Source of the DNA: Chroococcus sp. FPU101
Lineage (GTDB): Bacteria; Cyanobacteriota; Cyanobacteriia; Cyanobacteriales; Microcystaceae
NCBI RefSeq assembly: GCF_017312365.1
Contig: NZ_BLJI01000012.1
Location: 62,001 to 126,000, forward strand
Reading direction: 5' to 3'
DNA length: 64,000 bases
Below, piece by piece: positions 1 to 8,117 of the stretch. Both the position numbers and the translations under genes were made by a program. The notes below the pieces were generated by a model. That model searched no databases. It saw only the letters and a program-made list of their open reading frames with translations, and was not told where the DNA came from. Position 1 is the first letter of the stretch; each line of letters opens with the position of its first letter.

Positions 1-930
1 TTTAGTCCTGATGGAGCAGAAATTGCTACAGCGAATAAAGATGGTTATATTATTGTAAAAAATATTCAAAGTAAACAATCAACTAAATTTTCATCTGATT
101 TAGAATGGATTTATGATCTTGATTTTAGTTCAAATCATCAAAAAATAGCGGCCGCTTCTCGCAGTGGAATAGCTAAAATTTGGGATATTAAAGGTAAAGT
201 CTTAACAGAGATTGAAATTGATTCTACTCCAGTTTATAGCGTTAGTTTTAGCCCTAATCTACCAGAAATTGCCATTGGTTTAGGAGATGGTAGAGTAGCA
301 ATCTGGAATATTCAAAATCAAAAACCTCTACTTAAAAAAAGTGTTCAAGTTGATGTCAATCCGATTTCTAGCCTCGCTTTTAGTCCTGATGGAAACCAAT
401 TAGCCATTGCTTCGAGAGAAGGTATAATACAACTGATAAATCAGGATGATTTCTATATTAAATTTGCTAGTAATCAAGCAAGAATTTATCAAATTGTCTA
501 TAGTTCTGATGGTCAAAAAATCGCTACCGCATCTAACGATGGAACTGTTAAAATCTGGAATAGACAAAGGCAATTAATCACCACCCTCCGAGGTGATTTA
601 TTTCCTGTTTATAGCGTTGTTTTTAGTAATGATGGAAAATTCATCGCAACCGCTTCTAGTGATGGAACCGCGAGAATTTGGGACGAATCAGGGCAATTAA
701 GATCAGAATATAAAGGTGAGCAAAATAGTCTATTAGGTATTGATTTCACAACAAATAGTCAACAACTTATTACTATTTCACAAAATGGAAAAATAGGAAA
801 ATGGCAAGTCGAAAATGAATTATCTCGACTTAGTAGTCTACTGAATCAGGGTTGTCAATGGCTAGACGATTATCTAAATTCTCATCCCCAAGAGCGAGAA
901 GAACTAACCGTTTGCCAACCTAAATTGTAA
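1..930 (+). CDS. WD40-repeat protein, C-terminal part (truncated by window edge)
   Basis: The frame is open from the first base and ends at TAA 928-930, giving 309 visible residues; the start lies outside the window. It is a series of WD40 blades of about 40 residues, recognisable from FSPDG-type turns and closing strands such as GIAKIWD, GRVAIWN, GTVKIWN and GTARIWD. WD40 propellers are protein-interaction platforms. After the last blade comes a tail with GCQWLDDYL and a Cys near the end. In cyanobacteria this kind of tail is common in large proteins with an N-terminal STAND-type ATPase or other effector followed by WD40 repeats, so the full protein is probably much larger. That N-terminal domain is inferred, not seen. 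Confidence 0.88.
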   Translation, partial: FSPDGAEIATANKDGYIIVKNIQSKQSTKFSSDLEWIYDLDFSSNHQKIAAASRSGIAKIWDIKGKVLTEIEIDSTPVYSVSFSPNLPEIAIGLGDGRVAIWNIQNQKPLLKKSVQVDVNPISSLAFSPDGNQLAIASREGIIQLINQDDFYIKFASNQARIYQIVYSSDGQKIATASNDGTVKIWNRQRQLITTLRGDLFPVYSVVFSNDGKFIATASSDGTARIWDESGQLRSEYKGEQNSLLGIDFTTNSQQLITISQNGKIGKWQVENELSRLSSLLNQGCQWLDDYLNSHPQEREELTVCQPKL

Positions 931-953
931 TAACAATTTCTTTAGTTATGCCT

Positions 954-1826
954 CTACAAATATTTTTTCAAAAATAAAGATAACTTTTCTTTAGTTTCAG
1001 ATGGTGCAGTATCTAAAGGAGTGATGATTGCATATTTTAAAGCAGAATGAGCCGTCGACACGAAAGGATGATCACTAATACGGCGTACTGTTTCTTGAAT
1101 CACTTTTTGAGCATTAACCGCATTTTTATGTAAGTTACCGATGACCATTTCTACCGTAACTTGATCATGATCGGGATGCCAACAATCATAATCGGTAACT
1201 AATGCTAAAGTTGCATAAGCAATTTCCGCTTCTCTAGCTAATTTGGCTTCGGTTAAATTGGTCATTCCGATAATACTTGCGCCCCAACTCCGATATAAAT
1301 TAGATTCAGCTTTCGTCGAAAATGCTGGCCCTTCCATACAGATATAAGTTCCCCCACGATGCAAAGTGACATTCGTTAAGTTTAAACTTTCCACCGCATC
1401 CATTAAGACTTTTGCTAATTCCAGACAAACGGGATCACCAAAAGCCACATGACCCACAATTCCTTCACCAAAAAAAGTAGCAATTCTATGTTTTGTACGA
1501 TCAATAAATTGATCAGGTACGACTAAATCTAAGGGTTTTACTTCCTCAGATAGAGAACCCACCGCCGAAGCAGAAATAATATATTCTACTCCTAATTGTT
1601 TCATGGCATGAATATTAGCACGAAACGGGACTTCTGTAGGGGTTAAATGATGACTGCGACCATGACGCGCTAAAAATGCAACTGTGACTCCATCTAATGT
1701 ACCTGTAATGATGGCATCAGACGGAGAACCAAAAGGCGTATCTAGAATAATTTCTTGAACATCTTTGAGGGCCTCCATTTTATAGAGTCCGCTACCGCCA
1801 ATGATGCCAATTTTTGCTTGTACCAT
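954..1826 (-). CDS. mtnP: S-methyl-5'-thioadenosine phosphorylase (MTAP)
   Basis: Cytosolic enzyme that splits methylthioadenosine (MTA) with phosphate into adenine and 5-methylthioribose-1-phosphate, the first step of methionine salvage. The 290-residue length is typical. The phosphate-binding GGSGLY lies at residues 10-15. The family block with [26 protein letters not shown] and TDYDCWH follows around residues 165-215. Asp in the TDYD region suits a 6-aminopurine (MTA) substrate rather than guanosine. It is co-directional with, and 82 nt downstream of, the GGDEF-EAL gene of the ethylene-receptor operon, so read-through transcription is possible. The next pathway enzyme, mtnA, is at 25272-26321, and speD (7557-7973) belongs to the polyamine pathway that generates MTA. 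Confidence 0.95.
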   Translation of the reverse strand: MVQAKIGIIGGSGLYKMEALKDVQEIILDTPFGSPSDAIITGTLDGVTVAFLARHGRSHHLTPTEVPFRANIHAMKQLGVEYIISASAVGSLSEEVKPLDLVVPDQFIDRTKHRIATFFGEGIVGHVAFGDPVCLELAKVLMDAVESLNLTNVTLHRGGTYICMEGPAFSTKAESNLYRSWGASIIGMTNLTEAKLAREAEIAYATLALVTDYDCWHPDHDQVTVEMVIGNLHKNAVNAQKVIQETVRRISDHPFVSTAHSALKYAIITPLDTAPSETKEKLSLFLKKYL

Positions 1827-1908
1827 GATTAAAGATCAGCTAGATTACTCAACTATTGTACAGAATCGACGATCTTTCAGTTAATTAGTACAATTATTAG
1901 TATAAAAA

Positions 1909-3393
1909 TCATTGATGATCTCTCATAATTAAGCTTTCTGCTGCATCCTGTGATAAAGGTGGAGCAAAAAAGTATCCTTGAGCATATTCACATCGTAATT
2001 CTTGCAATTTATTTAGTTGTTCTGAGGTTTCGACACCCTCGGCAATAACCACCATACTCAAGTTTTGAGCCAACATCATAATCGTGCGAACAATTTCTAA
2101 ACTCTCGCTTTCTTTGTCTAATCGATTGATAAAAAAGCGATCAATTTTCATAATATCGAAAGGGAAGCGGTGTAGATAACTTAATGACGAATAACCCGTA
2201 CCAAAGTCATCTATGCTCAGACCAATTCCCAGTGCTTTGAGTTGTGCGAGAATGGTGGTAGCCGATTCTGGATTATCGATAATTACGGTTTCTGTAATTT
2301 CTAATTTTAGAGAACTGGCATTAAGACCCGTTTCTTCTAAGACCTGTAAAATTTGTTCTACTAAATCAGATCGAGTAAAATGTTTACTAGAAAGATTGAC
2401 ACTAATCGTTAAAGGTTGATTAAAATTAGCAAACTGCTGCTGCCATAACTGGGTTTGATAACAAGCTTCCTGCAATACCCAAAGATCAATTTCTAAAATC
2501 AGTCCAGTTTCTTCAGCAATTGGGATAAATTCTGCTGGAGAAATTAAACCGCGTTTGGGGTGTCGCCAACGTACCAAGGCTTCAAAACCGATCAGTTTGT
2601 TGGTCGAAAGTGATATGATCGGTTGATAATAAACCTCAAACTCGCAGTTATCCATCGCTCGTCTTAGGTCATTTTCTAATTGTAAGAGGGCTTTGGCTTG
2701 GGCGTGCATGATGGCATCGAAGACCTCATAACGTGCCTTACCTAAAGCTTTGGCACGATACATAGCAATGTCGGCATTTCGCAACAGATCTTCTACTTGA
2801 TCATGATGACTAAAACCAAGGACAATACCAATACTCACCGTCGTAAAAACTTGCTGTGCATCCAAATTAAAAGGCACATTCAATTCTTGTATAATTCGTT
2901 CAGCTGCACGACAAGCATCGCTAACATCTTGAATGTCTTCTAATAAAATAGCAAACTCATCTCCTCCTAGACGAGCAATAGTATCTGAAGCACGCAAACA
3001 TCCTTCGAGTCTGGCCGCGATCGCAATTAATAATTGATCACCAATCGGATGTCCTAGACTATCATTAACCAGTTTAAATCGGTCTAGATCTAAAAACAGT
3101 ACAGCAAATCGTGTGTCTTGATGTCGCTTCAGTCGTTCAATTGCCTGTGTTAAACGATCAATAAATAAAAGACGGTTGGGTAAACCCGTTAGTGCATCGT
3201 GAAAAGCTTGATAGCTTAATTGTTCTCTCACTTTACGCTGTTCAGTCATGTCCCAAAAGACTAAAACTGCGCCGATGACATTTTCTTGATCATCAATAAT
3301 AGGTGCAGCACTATCACCAATGGGAATTTCAGCCCCGTTTTTCGATAAAAGCAGCGTATCTTCAGGGAGTTTCATAATCTCACCTTTTTCCAT
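1909..3393 (-). CDS. GGDEF-EAL c-di-GMP turnover protein (C-terminal piece of a frameshifted RR-PAS-GGDEF-EAL protein)
   Basis: Order in this frame: end of a PAS domain (about residues 1-55), GGDEF domain (about 60-225), EAL domain (about 235-485). The cyclase motif GGDEF is intact and preceded by a canonical inhibitory RxxD site (RASD five residues upstream). The EAL domain keeps FEALVRW, LEITET, IDDFGTGYSS, KIDRFF and AEGVET, so both c-di-GMP synthesis and hydrolysis are plausible. The PAS half-domain begins abruptly: residues matching the family (SPVIKA before the first Met) are encoded in this frame upstream of any start, while the front half is in the overlapping response-regulator frame. 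The ATG at 3393 has no Shine-Dalgarno. An ATG at 3375 overlaps the upstream stop as ATGA, with AAGG seven bases before it, so coupled translation is possible. One extra base would join both pieces into a 694-residue protein. Confidence 0.9.
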   Translation of the reverse strand: MEKGEIMKLPEDTLLLSKNGAEIPIGDSAAPIIDDQENVIGAVLVFWDMTEQRKVREQLSYQAFHDALTGLPNRLLFIDRLTQAIERLKRHQDTRFAVLFLDLDRFKLVNDSLGHPIGDQLLIAIAARLEGCLRASDTIARLGGDEFAILLEDIQDVSDACRAAERIIQELNVPFNLDAQQVFTTVSIGIVLGFSHHDQVEDLLRNADIAMYRAKALGKARYEVFDAIMHAQAKALLQLENDLRRAMDNCEFEVYYQPIISLSTNKLIGFEALVRWRHPKRGLISPAEFIPIAEETGLILEIDLWVLQEACYQTQLWQQQFANFNQPLTISVNLSSKHFTRSDLVEQILQVLEETGLNASSLKLEITETVIIDNPESATTILAQLKALGIGLSIDDFGTGYSSLSYLHRFPFDIMKIDRFFINRLDKESESLEIVRTIMMLAQNLSMVVIAEGVETSEQLNKLQELRCEYAQGYFFAPPLSQDAAESLIMRDHQ

Positions 3394-3992
3394 CGCTTTG
3401 ATAACAGGACTTTCGATGGATGATAATTTGTTCCATCAACGATTGTAAAGATTTCGGTTGACGCTTTACCTAATGCTTCTTCTTGTGGCCAACCTGTTAA
3501 GGATTCGGCAATGGGATTCATAAATGTGATCTCTGCATTGAGATCATTAGTAATTACTCCATCACCAATACTCTTAAGGACAGTGGATAACCATTGCGAC
3601 TTTTCCTTAAGTTGCTTTTCCATGCGGTGTTTATAAAGAGTAATTTCAATAGTGCTATGCAATTCTCTTTCATTAAAAGGCTTGACAATATAGCCAAATG
3701 GACTGGTTACTTTAGCCCGATTTAAAGTATTTTCATCAGTATATGCAGTTAGATAGATGACAGGTATATTAAAACGCGAATAAATTTCGGCTGCTGCTGT
3801 AATACCGTCCATATCGCCTTTTAAGCGAATATCCATTAAGACTAAATTCGGCTGAATTTCTGCTACTTTCTCAATGGCTAAATAGCCCGTATCAGCGATC
3901 GCTAGTACATGATACCCTAAGTTTTCTAGGGTTGATTCTAAATCTAGAGCTACAATAAGTTCATCTTCTGCTATGACGATTGTTTCTAGCAT
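3372..3992 (-). CDS. Response regulator receiver with truncated PAS domain (N-terminal piece of a frameshifted gene)
   Basis: Receiver domain at residues 3-120 with the acidic pair E9/D10, phosphoacceptor Asp54 (LMDIR), the LTAY switch and KPF lysine. A short linker helix leads to the start of a PAS domain (about residues 132-190), which breaks off in unrelated residues (KRWKKVRL). This receiver type is usual beside HisKA_2-class kinases, and such a kinase lies 24 nt upstream on the same strand (4017-6488). The remaining half of the PAS domain and a GGDEF-EAL output continue in the next frame (1909-3393), so the original product was probably one receiver-PAS-GGDEF-EAL protein. Whether the break is a real mutation or a sequence error is not known. 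Confidence 0.88.
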   Translation of the reverse strand: MLETIVIAEDELIVALDLESTLENLGYHVLAIADTGYLAIEKVAEIQPNLVLMDIRLKGDMDGITAAAEIYSRFNIPVIYLTAYTDENTLNRAKVTSPFGYIVKPFNERELHSTIEITLYKHRMEKQLKEKSQWLSTVLKSIGDGVITNDLNAEITFMNPIAESLTGWPQEEALGKASTEIFTIVDGTNYHPSKVLLSKRWKKVRL

Positions 3993-4016
3993 TTGTATTA
4001 ATTTGACGTTTTTTTA

Positions 4017-6488
4017 CTACTTTAAACTAGGAAATGTTATTTTGAATTGAATTCCTTGGGAAATAGAATTAATTTTTAATGTTCCTCGTGACTGCGCTAT
4101 CCAGCTTTTAACTAATTTTAGTCCCAAGGTTTTTGGATTATCCAGATCAAAATCGCTTGGTAAGCCAATTCCGTTATCCCCAATGAGTAGCACAAGCCCT
4201 TCTTGTTCTAAAAACTGAATTTTGACCGTAATTTCACCTAGTTGGTTTTCGGGAAATGCGTATTTTAATGAATTAGAAATTAATTCGTTTACAATTAGAC
4301 CGCAGCTAAGGGCTTCATCAACATCGAGTAAAATTCGTGGACTAATTTCTGTTTTTAAAGTAATTATACTAGTGTTGATCCCATAGGAGCGAAATAAATT
4401 AGTTGCTAAATAATGAATATATTCAGCAAAATTAATTCTTGAGAGATCTTGAGATTGATACAATTTCTCGTGAATCAGTGCCATTGCTCGAACACGATTC
4501 TGACTTTCTTTTAAAATTTGATAGGCGGTTTCATCTTTAATGCTGCGAGATTGAAGATTAAGCAGACTACAAATCACTTGCAGATTATTTTTAACGCGAT
4601 GATGGATTTCCTGTAACAAAACCTCTTTTTCTTTCAGTGATGTCTTAATTTGTTCCTCAGCCCGTTTACGTTCTGCAATTTCGGTTTGCAATTCTTGGTT
4701 AGCGTGGGCTAGATCGGTGGTGCGTTCTTTAACCCGTTGTTCTAATTCTTCGTAAGCATTCTGAAGGGCAGCTTCAGCCTGTTTACGAGCGTCAATAAGA
4801 TAACAAGAACCAATATATCCCGCAAAATTGCCATCAAGATCATAAAAAGGTACGCCATAATTAGCCAGCCAGCAATATACCCCATCATAACGACGCAAAC
4901 GATACTCCATAATTAATGTTTGACGAGCTTGAATCGTTTCGAGATAAGTTTCTAGACAGTAATATAAGTCTTCAGGATGTACCCCTTCTAACCAACCATC
5001 TCCCATTTCTTGCTCGATGGTTCGACCTGTAAAGTCTAACCAAGTTTGATTAAAATAGTTGCATTGAGCATTTACATCAGAACGCCAGATCAAGGTCGGG
5101 AATTTTTCAAAAAGAGCAAGATAAAAGTCTCGTGATCTCGTAATAATTGTTTCTGCTTGTTTAACCTCTGTGGTATCACGCCCAACAGATTGATACTCTA
5201 AAAATCGTCCCTGTTCGTCTAAGATCATACGATTAATCCATTGTGTCCAGCGAATCTGTCCACCCACAATGACACGATTTTCGATCGTGACTACGGGATT
5301 GACTACAGAGATTGAGTTAATCAGTTTTGCGACCTGTTCTCGATCATCTTCAACAATAAGAGGTTCATAACAGTTCCCAATTAATTCTTCTTTTCTCACC
5401 CCAAAATAACGACAATAAGCATCATTAATAAAAGTCAATGTCCCATCGCTTTGAAATCGAGTAATCAGTTCGGTTTGATCATCGACGATCGCACGATATC
5501 GGGCTTCACTTTGCTGTAGGGCTTGATTCGTCTCTAATAGCTGCTTGGTACGTTCTTGTACCCGTTGTTCTAGTTCAGTTTTGTATGTATGCAGTTTTTC
5601 TTCTAATTGTTTGCGAGTCGTAATATCTCGCACGATAATCAGTACTTCATCATGGTTAAGTGGAGTAATCCGTATTTCTTCATAAGCTAATCTGTCGTAT
5701 TTAAAAAATTGATGCTCATAAACTTGTAATTCTTTTGTCGTCAGTGCTTGCTCGATGTATTCCAATTGATTTTGTACTAACTTGGCTGGCAAAACCTCAG
5801 AAAGATGGTGAGTAATGGGAACAAAGCTTTCTAAATTGATATCTTTTGGCACTCTACAATCAATACAAAAACCATCCTTTTTGACACGCAACAGCAAATC
5901 GGGAATCGCTGCAATTATGGCCTTATTTTGACTTTCGCTTTGTTGGAGTGCTTTTTGGGTTTGCTCCCGTTCTATAATTTCTATCGATAATTTCTGGTTA
6001 GCTTTGACAATTTCCTCAGTCCGTTCTCTGACTCGGATTTCTAATTCATCGTGAGCCTGTTTTAAGGCGGTTTGAGCCTGTTTACGTTCTATTATTTCAC
6101 GTTCTAAAACGGCGGGACTTGGAAGTGCTAAAGCTTTGGGAATTAACGGTACAAGCATACTTGCTGTGGTGACGGAAATAAGAGCCGTCATTGCTTTGAT
6201 GATTCCAGATAGCCAATAAGTCGGATACCAAAGCGTCCAAATCTCTATAATGTGAGTTGTGCCACAGGCGATGATAAATCCCCCAAATAATAAAAACATC
6301 CAAGCGTAGGGTAAGTCTACACGTCGGCGAACAAAGTACAAAAGACTAATCGGAATAGAATAATAGGCTAAGGCAATTAATCCATCAGATACCAGATGAA
6401 GCCAGACTAAATCCGATTTCCATAGATAACAATGTCCGTGAGGGATAAAAGGGCTTGAAGTAAAAAGGTTGTTGATGACTTCAAGCAT
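4017..6488 (-). CDS. Ethylene-receptor-like multisensor histidine kinase (ETR-type TM domain, three PAS, HisKA_2, HATPase)
   Basis: Residues about 30-116 form three transmembrane helices of the plant ethylene-receptor type. D35, Y42, I45, P46, I72, C75 and H79 match Arabidopsis ETR1 D25, Y32, I35, P36, I62, C65 and H69 with a constant offset of ten; C75 and H79 (CGTTH) are the copper ligands. Coiled-coil linkers then alternate with three PAS-like domains (about 187-300, 330-450, 455-575). The kinase core is of the HisKA_2 class (HHRVKNNLQ, His near residue 645), with ATPase motifs NELISNSLKYAF and GDNGIGLP. The 823-residue protein should be membrane-bound and autophosphorylate on His. It heads a run with the receiver protein 24 nt downstream and the GGDEF-EAL frame. 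Ethylene as ligand is inferred from conserved residues; Synechocystis Etr1 is the known cyanobacterial precedent. Confidence 0.92.
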   Translation of the reverse strand: MLEVINNLFTSSPFIPHGHCYLWKSDLVWLHLVSDGLIALAYYSIPISLLYFVRRRVDLPYAWMFLLFGGFIIACGTTHIIEIWTLWYPTYWLSGIIKAMTALISVTTASMLVPLIPKALALPSPAVLEREIIERKQAQTALKQAHDELEIRVRERTEEIVKANQKLSIEIIEREQTQKALQQSESQNKAIIAAIPDLLLRVKKDGFCIDCRVPKDINLESFVPITHHLSEVLPAKLVQNQLEYIEQALTTKELQVYEHQFFKYDRLAYEEIRITPLNHDEVLIIVRDITTRKQLEEKLHTYKTELEQRVQERTKQLLETNQALQQSEARYRAIVDDQTELITRFQSDGTLTFINDAYCRYFGVRKEELIGNCYEPLIVEDDREQVAKLINSISVVNPVVTIENRVIVGGQIRWTQWINRMILDEQGRFLEYQSVGRDTTEVKQAETIITRSRDFYLALFEKFPTLIWRSDVNAQCNYFNQTWLDFTGRTIEQEMGDGWLEGVHPEDLYYCLETYLETIQARQTLIMEYRLRRYDGVYCWLANYGVPFYDLDGNFAGYIGSCYLIDARKQAEAALQNAYEELEQRVKERTTDLAHANQELQTEIAERKRAEEQIKTSLKEKEVLLQEIHHRVKNNLQVICSLLNLQSRSIKDETAYQILKESQNRVRAMALIHEKLYQSQDLSRINFAEYIHYLATNLFRSYGINTSIITLKTEISPRILLDVDEALSCGLIVNELISNSLKYAFPENQLGEITVKIQFLEQEGLVLLIGDNGIGLPSDFDLDNPKTLGLKLVKSWIAQSRGTLKINSISQGIQFKITFPSLK

Positions 6489-6702
6489 AGTGTTACTCCT
6501 ATTGAATATTAATACGTCCTAAGACAGTTATAAATTACTGAAGCTTAACCGCATAAGGTACGAAGCCACACACAATCTTAAGAAATGTAACAGGTAACTA
6601 TTTTTATCTATGATAATTATTGGTCACATTCTTGATTTCTTTTTCTGACCAAAGCGTGTCAAAATCGAGTAGAGCAATTTTTAACATAAACCCAAATTAT
6701 TT

Positions 6703-7062
6703 ATGCTGTTGAAGTCTACGACCCGTCATATTCGTATTTATACAGCCGAAGTAGAAGGCAATGAATTAGTAGAGAGTGATAAGGTTTTGACGCTCGATAT
6801 TGATCCAGATAATGAATTTATCTGGGATGAAGTCGATTTGCAAAAAGTTTATCGTAAATTTGATGAATTAGTCGAATCTTATAGCGGACAAGATTTAACC
6901 GAATATAATTTGCGTCGAATTGGGTCTGAGTTAGAGCATTTTATCCGTTCTTTGCTTCAAAAAGGAGAAATTAGTTATAACCTTGATGCAAGAGTGAAAA
7001 ACTATAGTATGGGTCTACCTCGCATTGATAGTCCCGATAGCAAAGGAAAATATAATCTTTAG
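6703..7062 (+). CDS. ndhM: NAD(P)H-quinone oxidoreductase subunit M (NdhM)
   Basis: 119 residues, close to the usual length. The protein matches the cyanobacterial/chloroplast NdhM pattern throughout, including [13 protein letters not shown] at the start, [44 protein letters not shown] and NYSMGLP near the end. NdhM is an oxygenic-photosynthesis-specific subunit on the cytoplasmic arm of NDH-1, needed for cyclic electron flow, respiration and CO2 uptake. It is transcribed divergently from the ethylene-receptor kinase, with 214 nt between the starts. A stem-rich GC patch (7072-7132) follows the gene and may end its transcript. Confidence 0.95.
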   Translation: MLLKSTTRHIRIYTAEVEGNELVESDKVLTLDIDPDNEFIWDEVDLQKVYRKFDELVESYSGQDLTEYNLRRIGSELEHFIRSLLQKGEISYNLDARVKNYSMGLPRIDSPDSKGKYNL

Positions 7063-7071
7063 ATTACTGAC

Positions 7072-7132
7072 TTCTCCTAACCCCCCTCCACCGCTCCCTA
7101 GCCCCCTTCTGTGAGGTGGGGCAAGGTTAGAG
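7072..7132 (+). repeat. C-rich imperfect inverted repeat after ndhM
   Basis: A locally GC-rich segment in an AT-rich background. Its left arm (CTAACCCCCCTCCACC) and right arm (GGTGGGGCAAGGTTAG) can pair imperfectly around a loop containing CTCCCTAGCCCCC. C-rich blocks of this look are common as dispersed intergenic repeats in cyanobacteria. It could serve as the ndhM terminator, but there is no clear T-run. Confidence 0.4.
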
Positions 7133-7210
7133 GAATCTGTCTATATATGGAGAGGGAACTATGGGGAAAAAGTTAAAAAAAATTATGTTAATTAATCTGA
7201 TTTGCTATAA

Positions 7211-7510
7211 TCATCTGGCTTTGTAATGCAAACATCCTTCACAAGGGCCACTCGGATTAATAGCACAGCGCAAATGAGGCGATCGCGCATTGTAAAAACA
7301 ACTGATCTCGCCGATCAAAAATGTTTGGTCTTCACAAACGTCTAAAAAGTCGCTTACTATTGCTACTGGATAAACAGGCTCAGAACGAATCCGTCTCATT
7401 CTGGCTTGGAATCTTCGTTGCGATCGCCGAACAATTTCCAGACCGAATACAGAAGGTATTAAAGCTAGGATCAAGATGATAATTATCCTAATCACACTGT
7501 TTAAGAGCAA
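7211..7510 (-). CDS. Small membrane-anchored conserved hypothetical protein (possibly DUF6464)
   Basis: 99 residues. Residues 4-24 form one hydrophobic helix, followed by a basic stretch (RRSQRRFQARMRR) that suggests the rest is cytoplasmic. The C-terminal half has four to five cysteines, ending in CAINPSGPCEGCLHY, a pattern suggesting metal binding. It resembles a small cyanobacterial family of unknown function that I believe is DUF6464. The gene lies 46 nt downstream of speD on the same strand and may share its transcript. No function can be given. Confidence 0.65.
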   Translation of the reverse strand: MLLNSVIRIIIILILALIPSVFGLEIVRRSQRRFQARMRRIRSEPVYPVAIVSDFLDVCEDQTFLIGEISCFYNARSPHLRCAINPSGPCEGCLHYKAR

Positions 7511-7556
7511 TAATAAGCGACTTTTCTTTTATTCTAGTCGCTTTTGTCAAGAATGC

Positions 7557-7973
7557 TTACGCTACTCCTGCAATTTCTTTAAGAGATTTAGCCGAAAAAG
7601 TCTCTAAATGTCCATTTGCATCAGCACCCGAAGGATAACCTCTTGTTAGATCGGTGATACTGTAGTCTCCTGCTTTTAGGGCTTTAATGACAATTTTCAT
7701 CGCTTCTTCTGGTTTTCCTCGACCACAGAAAAAGATGTCCGCAGCAAAGTAGCCCAGTTCTGGCCAAGTGTGAATAGCAATATGTGATTCCGATAATGTT
7801 GCGGTCGCGGTCACTCCGTGAGGACTGAACTGGTGGACGCACAAATCGATTAACGTTGCTTCACCTGCCGTAATTCCTTCAAGAAGAGCTTGACGAATTC
7901 GGTCTGCATCATTAAGAAGGTCTGCGGGGGCGTTCCAAGCATCGACAATCAAATGGGTACCCAGTTTGGTCAT
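7557..7973 (-). CDS. speD: S-adenosylmethionine decarboxylase proenzyme
   Basis: 138 residues, the prokaryotic short class (SpeH/SpeD type 1b). Makes decarboxylated AdoMet, the aminopropyl donor for spermidine; MTA is the by-product of that transfer. The self-cleavage site is in LSESHIAIHTWPE: Ser63 would become the pyruvoyl group and His68 and Cys83 are the usual processing and catalytic residues (the latter in the FFCG segment). The start Met is followed by the standard TKLGTHLIVDAW. Links functionally with mtnP (954-1826) and mtnA (25272-26321), which recycle the MTA. Confidence 0.95.
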   Translation of the reverse strand: MTKLGTHLIVDAWNAPADLLNDADRIRQALLEGITAGEATLIDLCVHQFSPHGVTATATLSESHIAIHTWPELGYFAADIFFCGRGKPEEAMKIVIKALKAGDYSITDLTRGYPSGADANGHLETFSAKSLKEIAGVA

Positions 7974-8088
7974 TTTTTATTCTTTACTCCACAGATATTT
8001 TATTCCAAGACTTCTAAGCATAACACAAATTCCCTAGCTACTCAATAGCTAAGGTAAAGAATTTATTAACTTTTGTTTAAGTATCATC

Positions 8089-8104
8089 TGTCTTAAGCAA
8101 GACA
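8089..8104. repeat. Short perfect hairpin (6-bp stem)
   Basis: TGTCTT-AAGC-AAGACA between speD and the pentapeptide-repeat gene, just after the stop of the latter. It could stabilise or end the minus-strand pentapeptide transcript, but there is no T-run. Confidence 0.3.
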
Positions 8105-8117
8105 AATGACTGAAACC

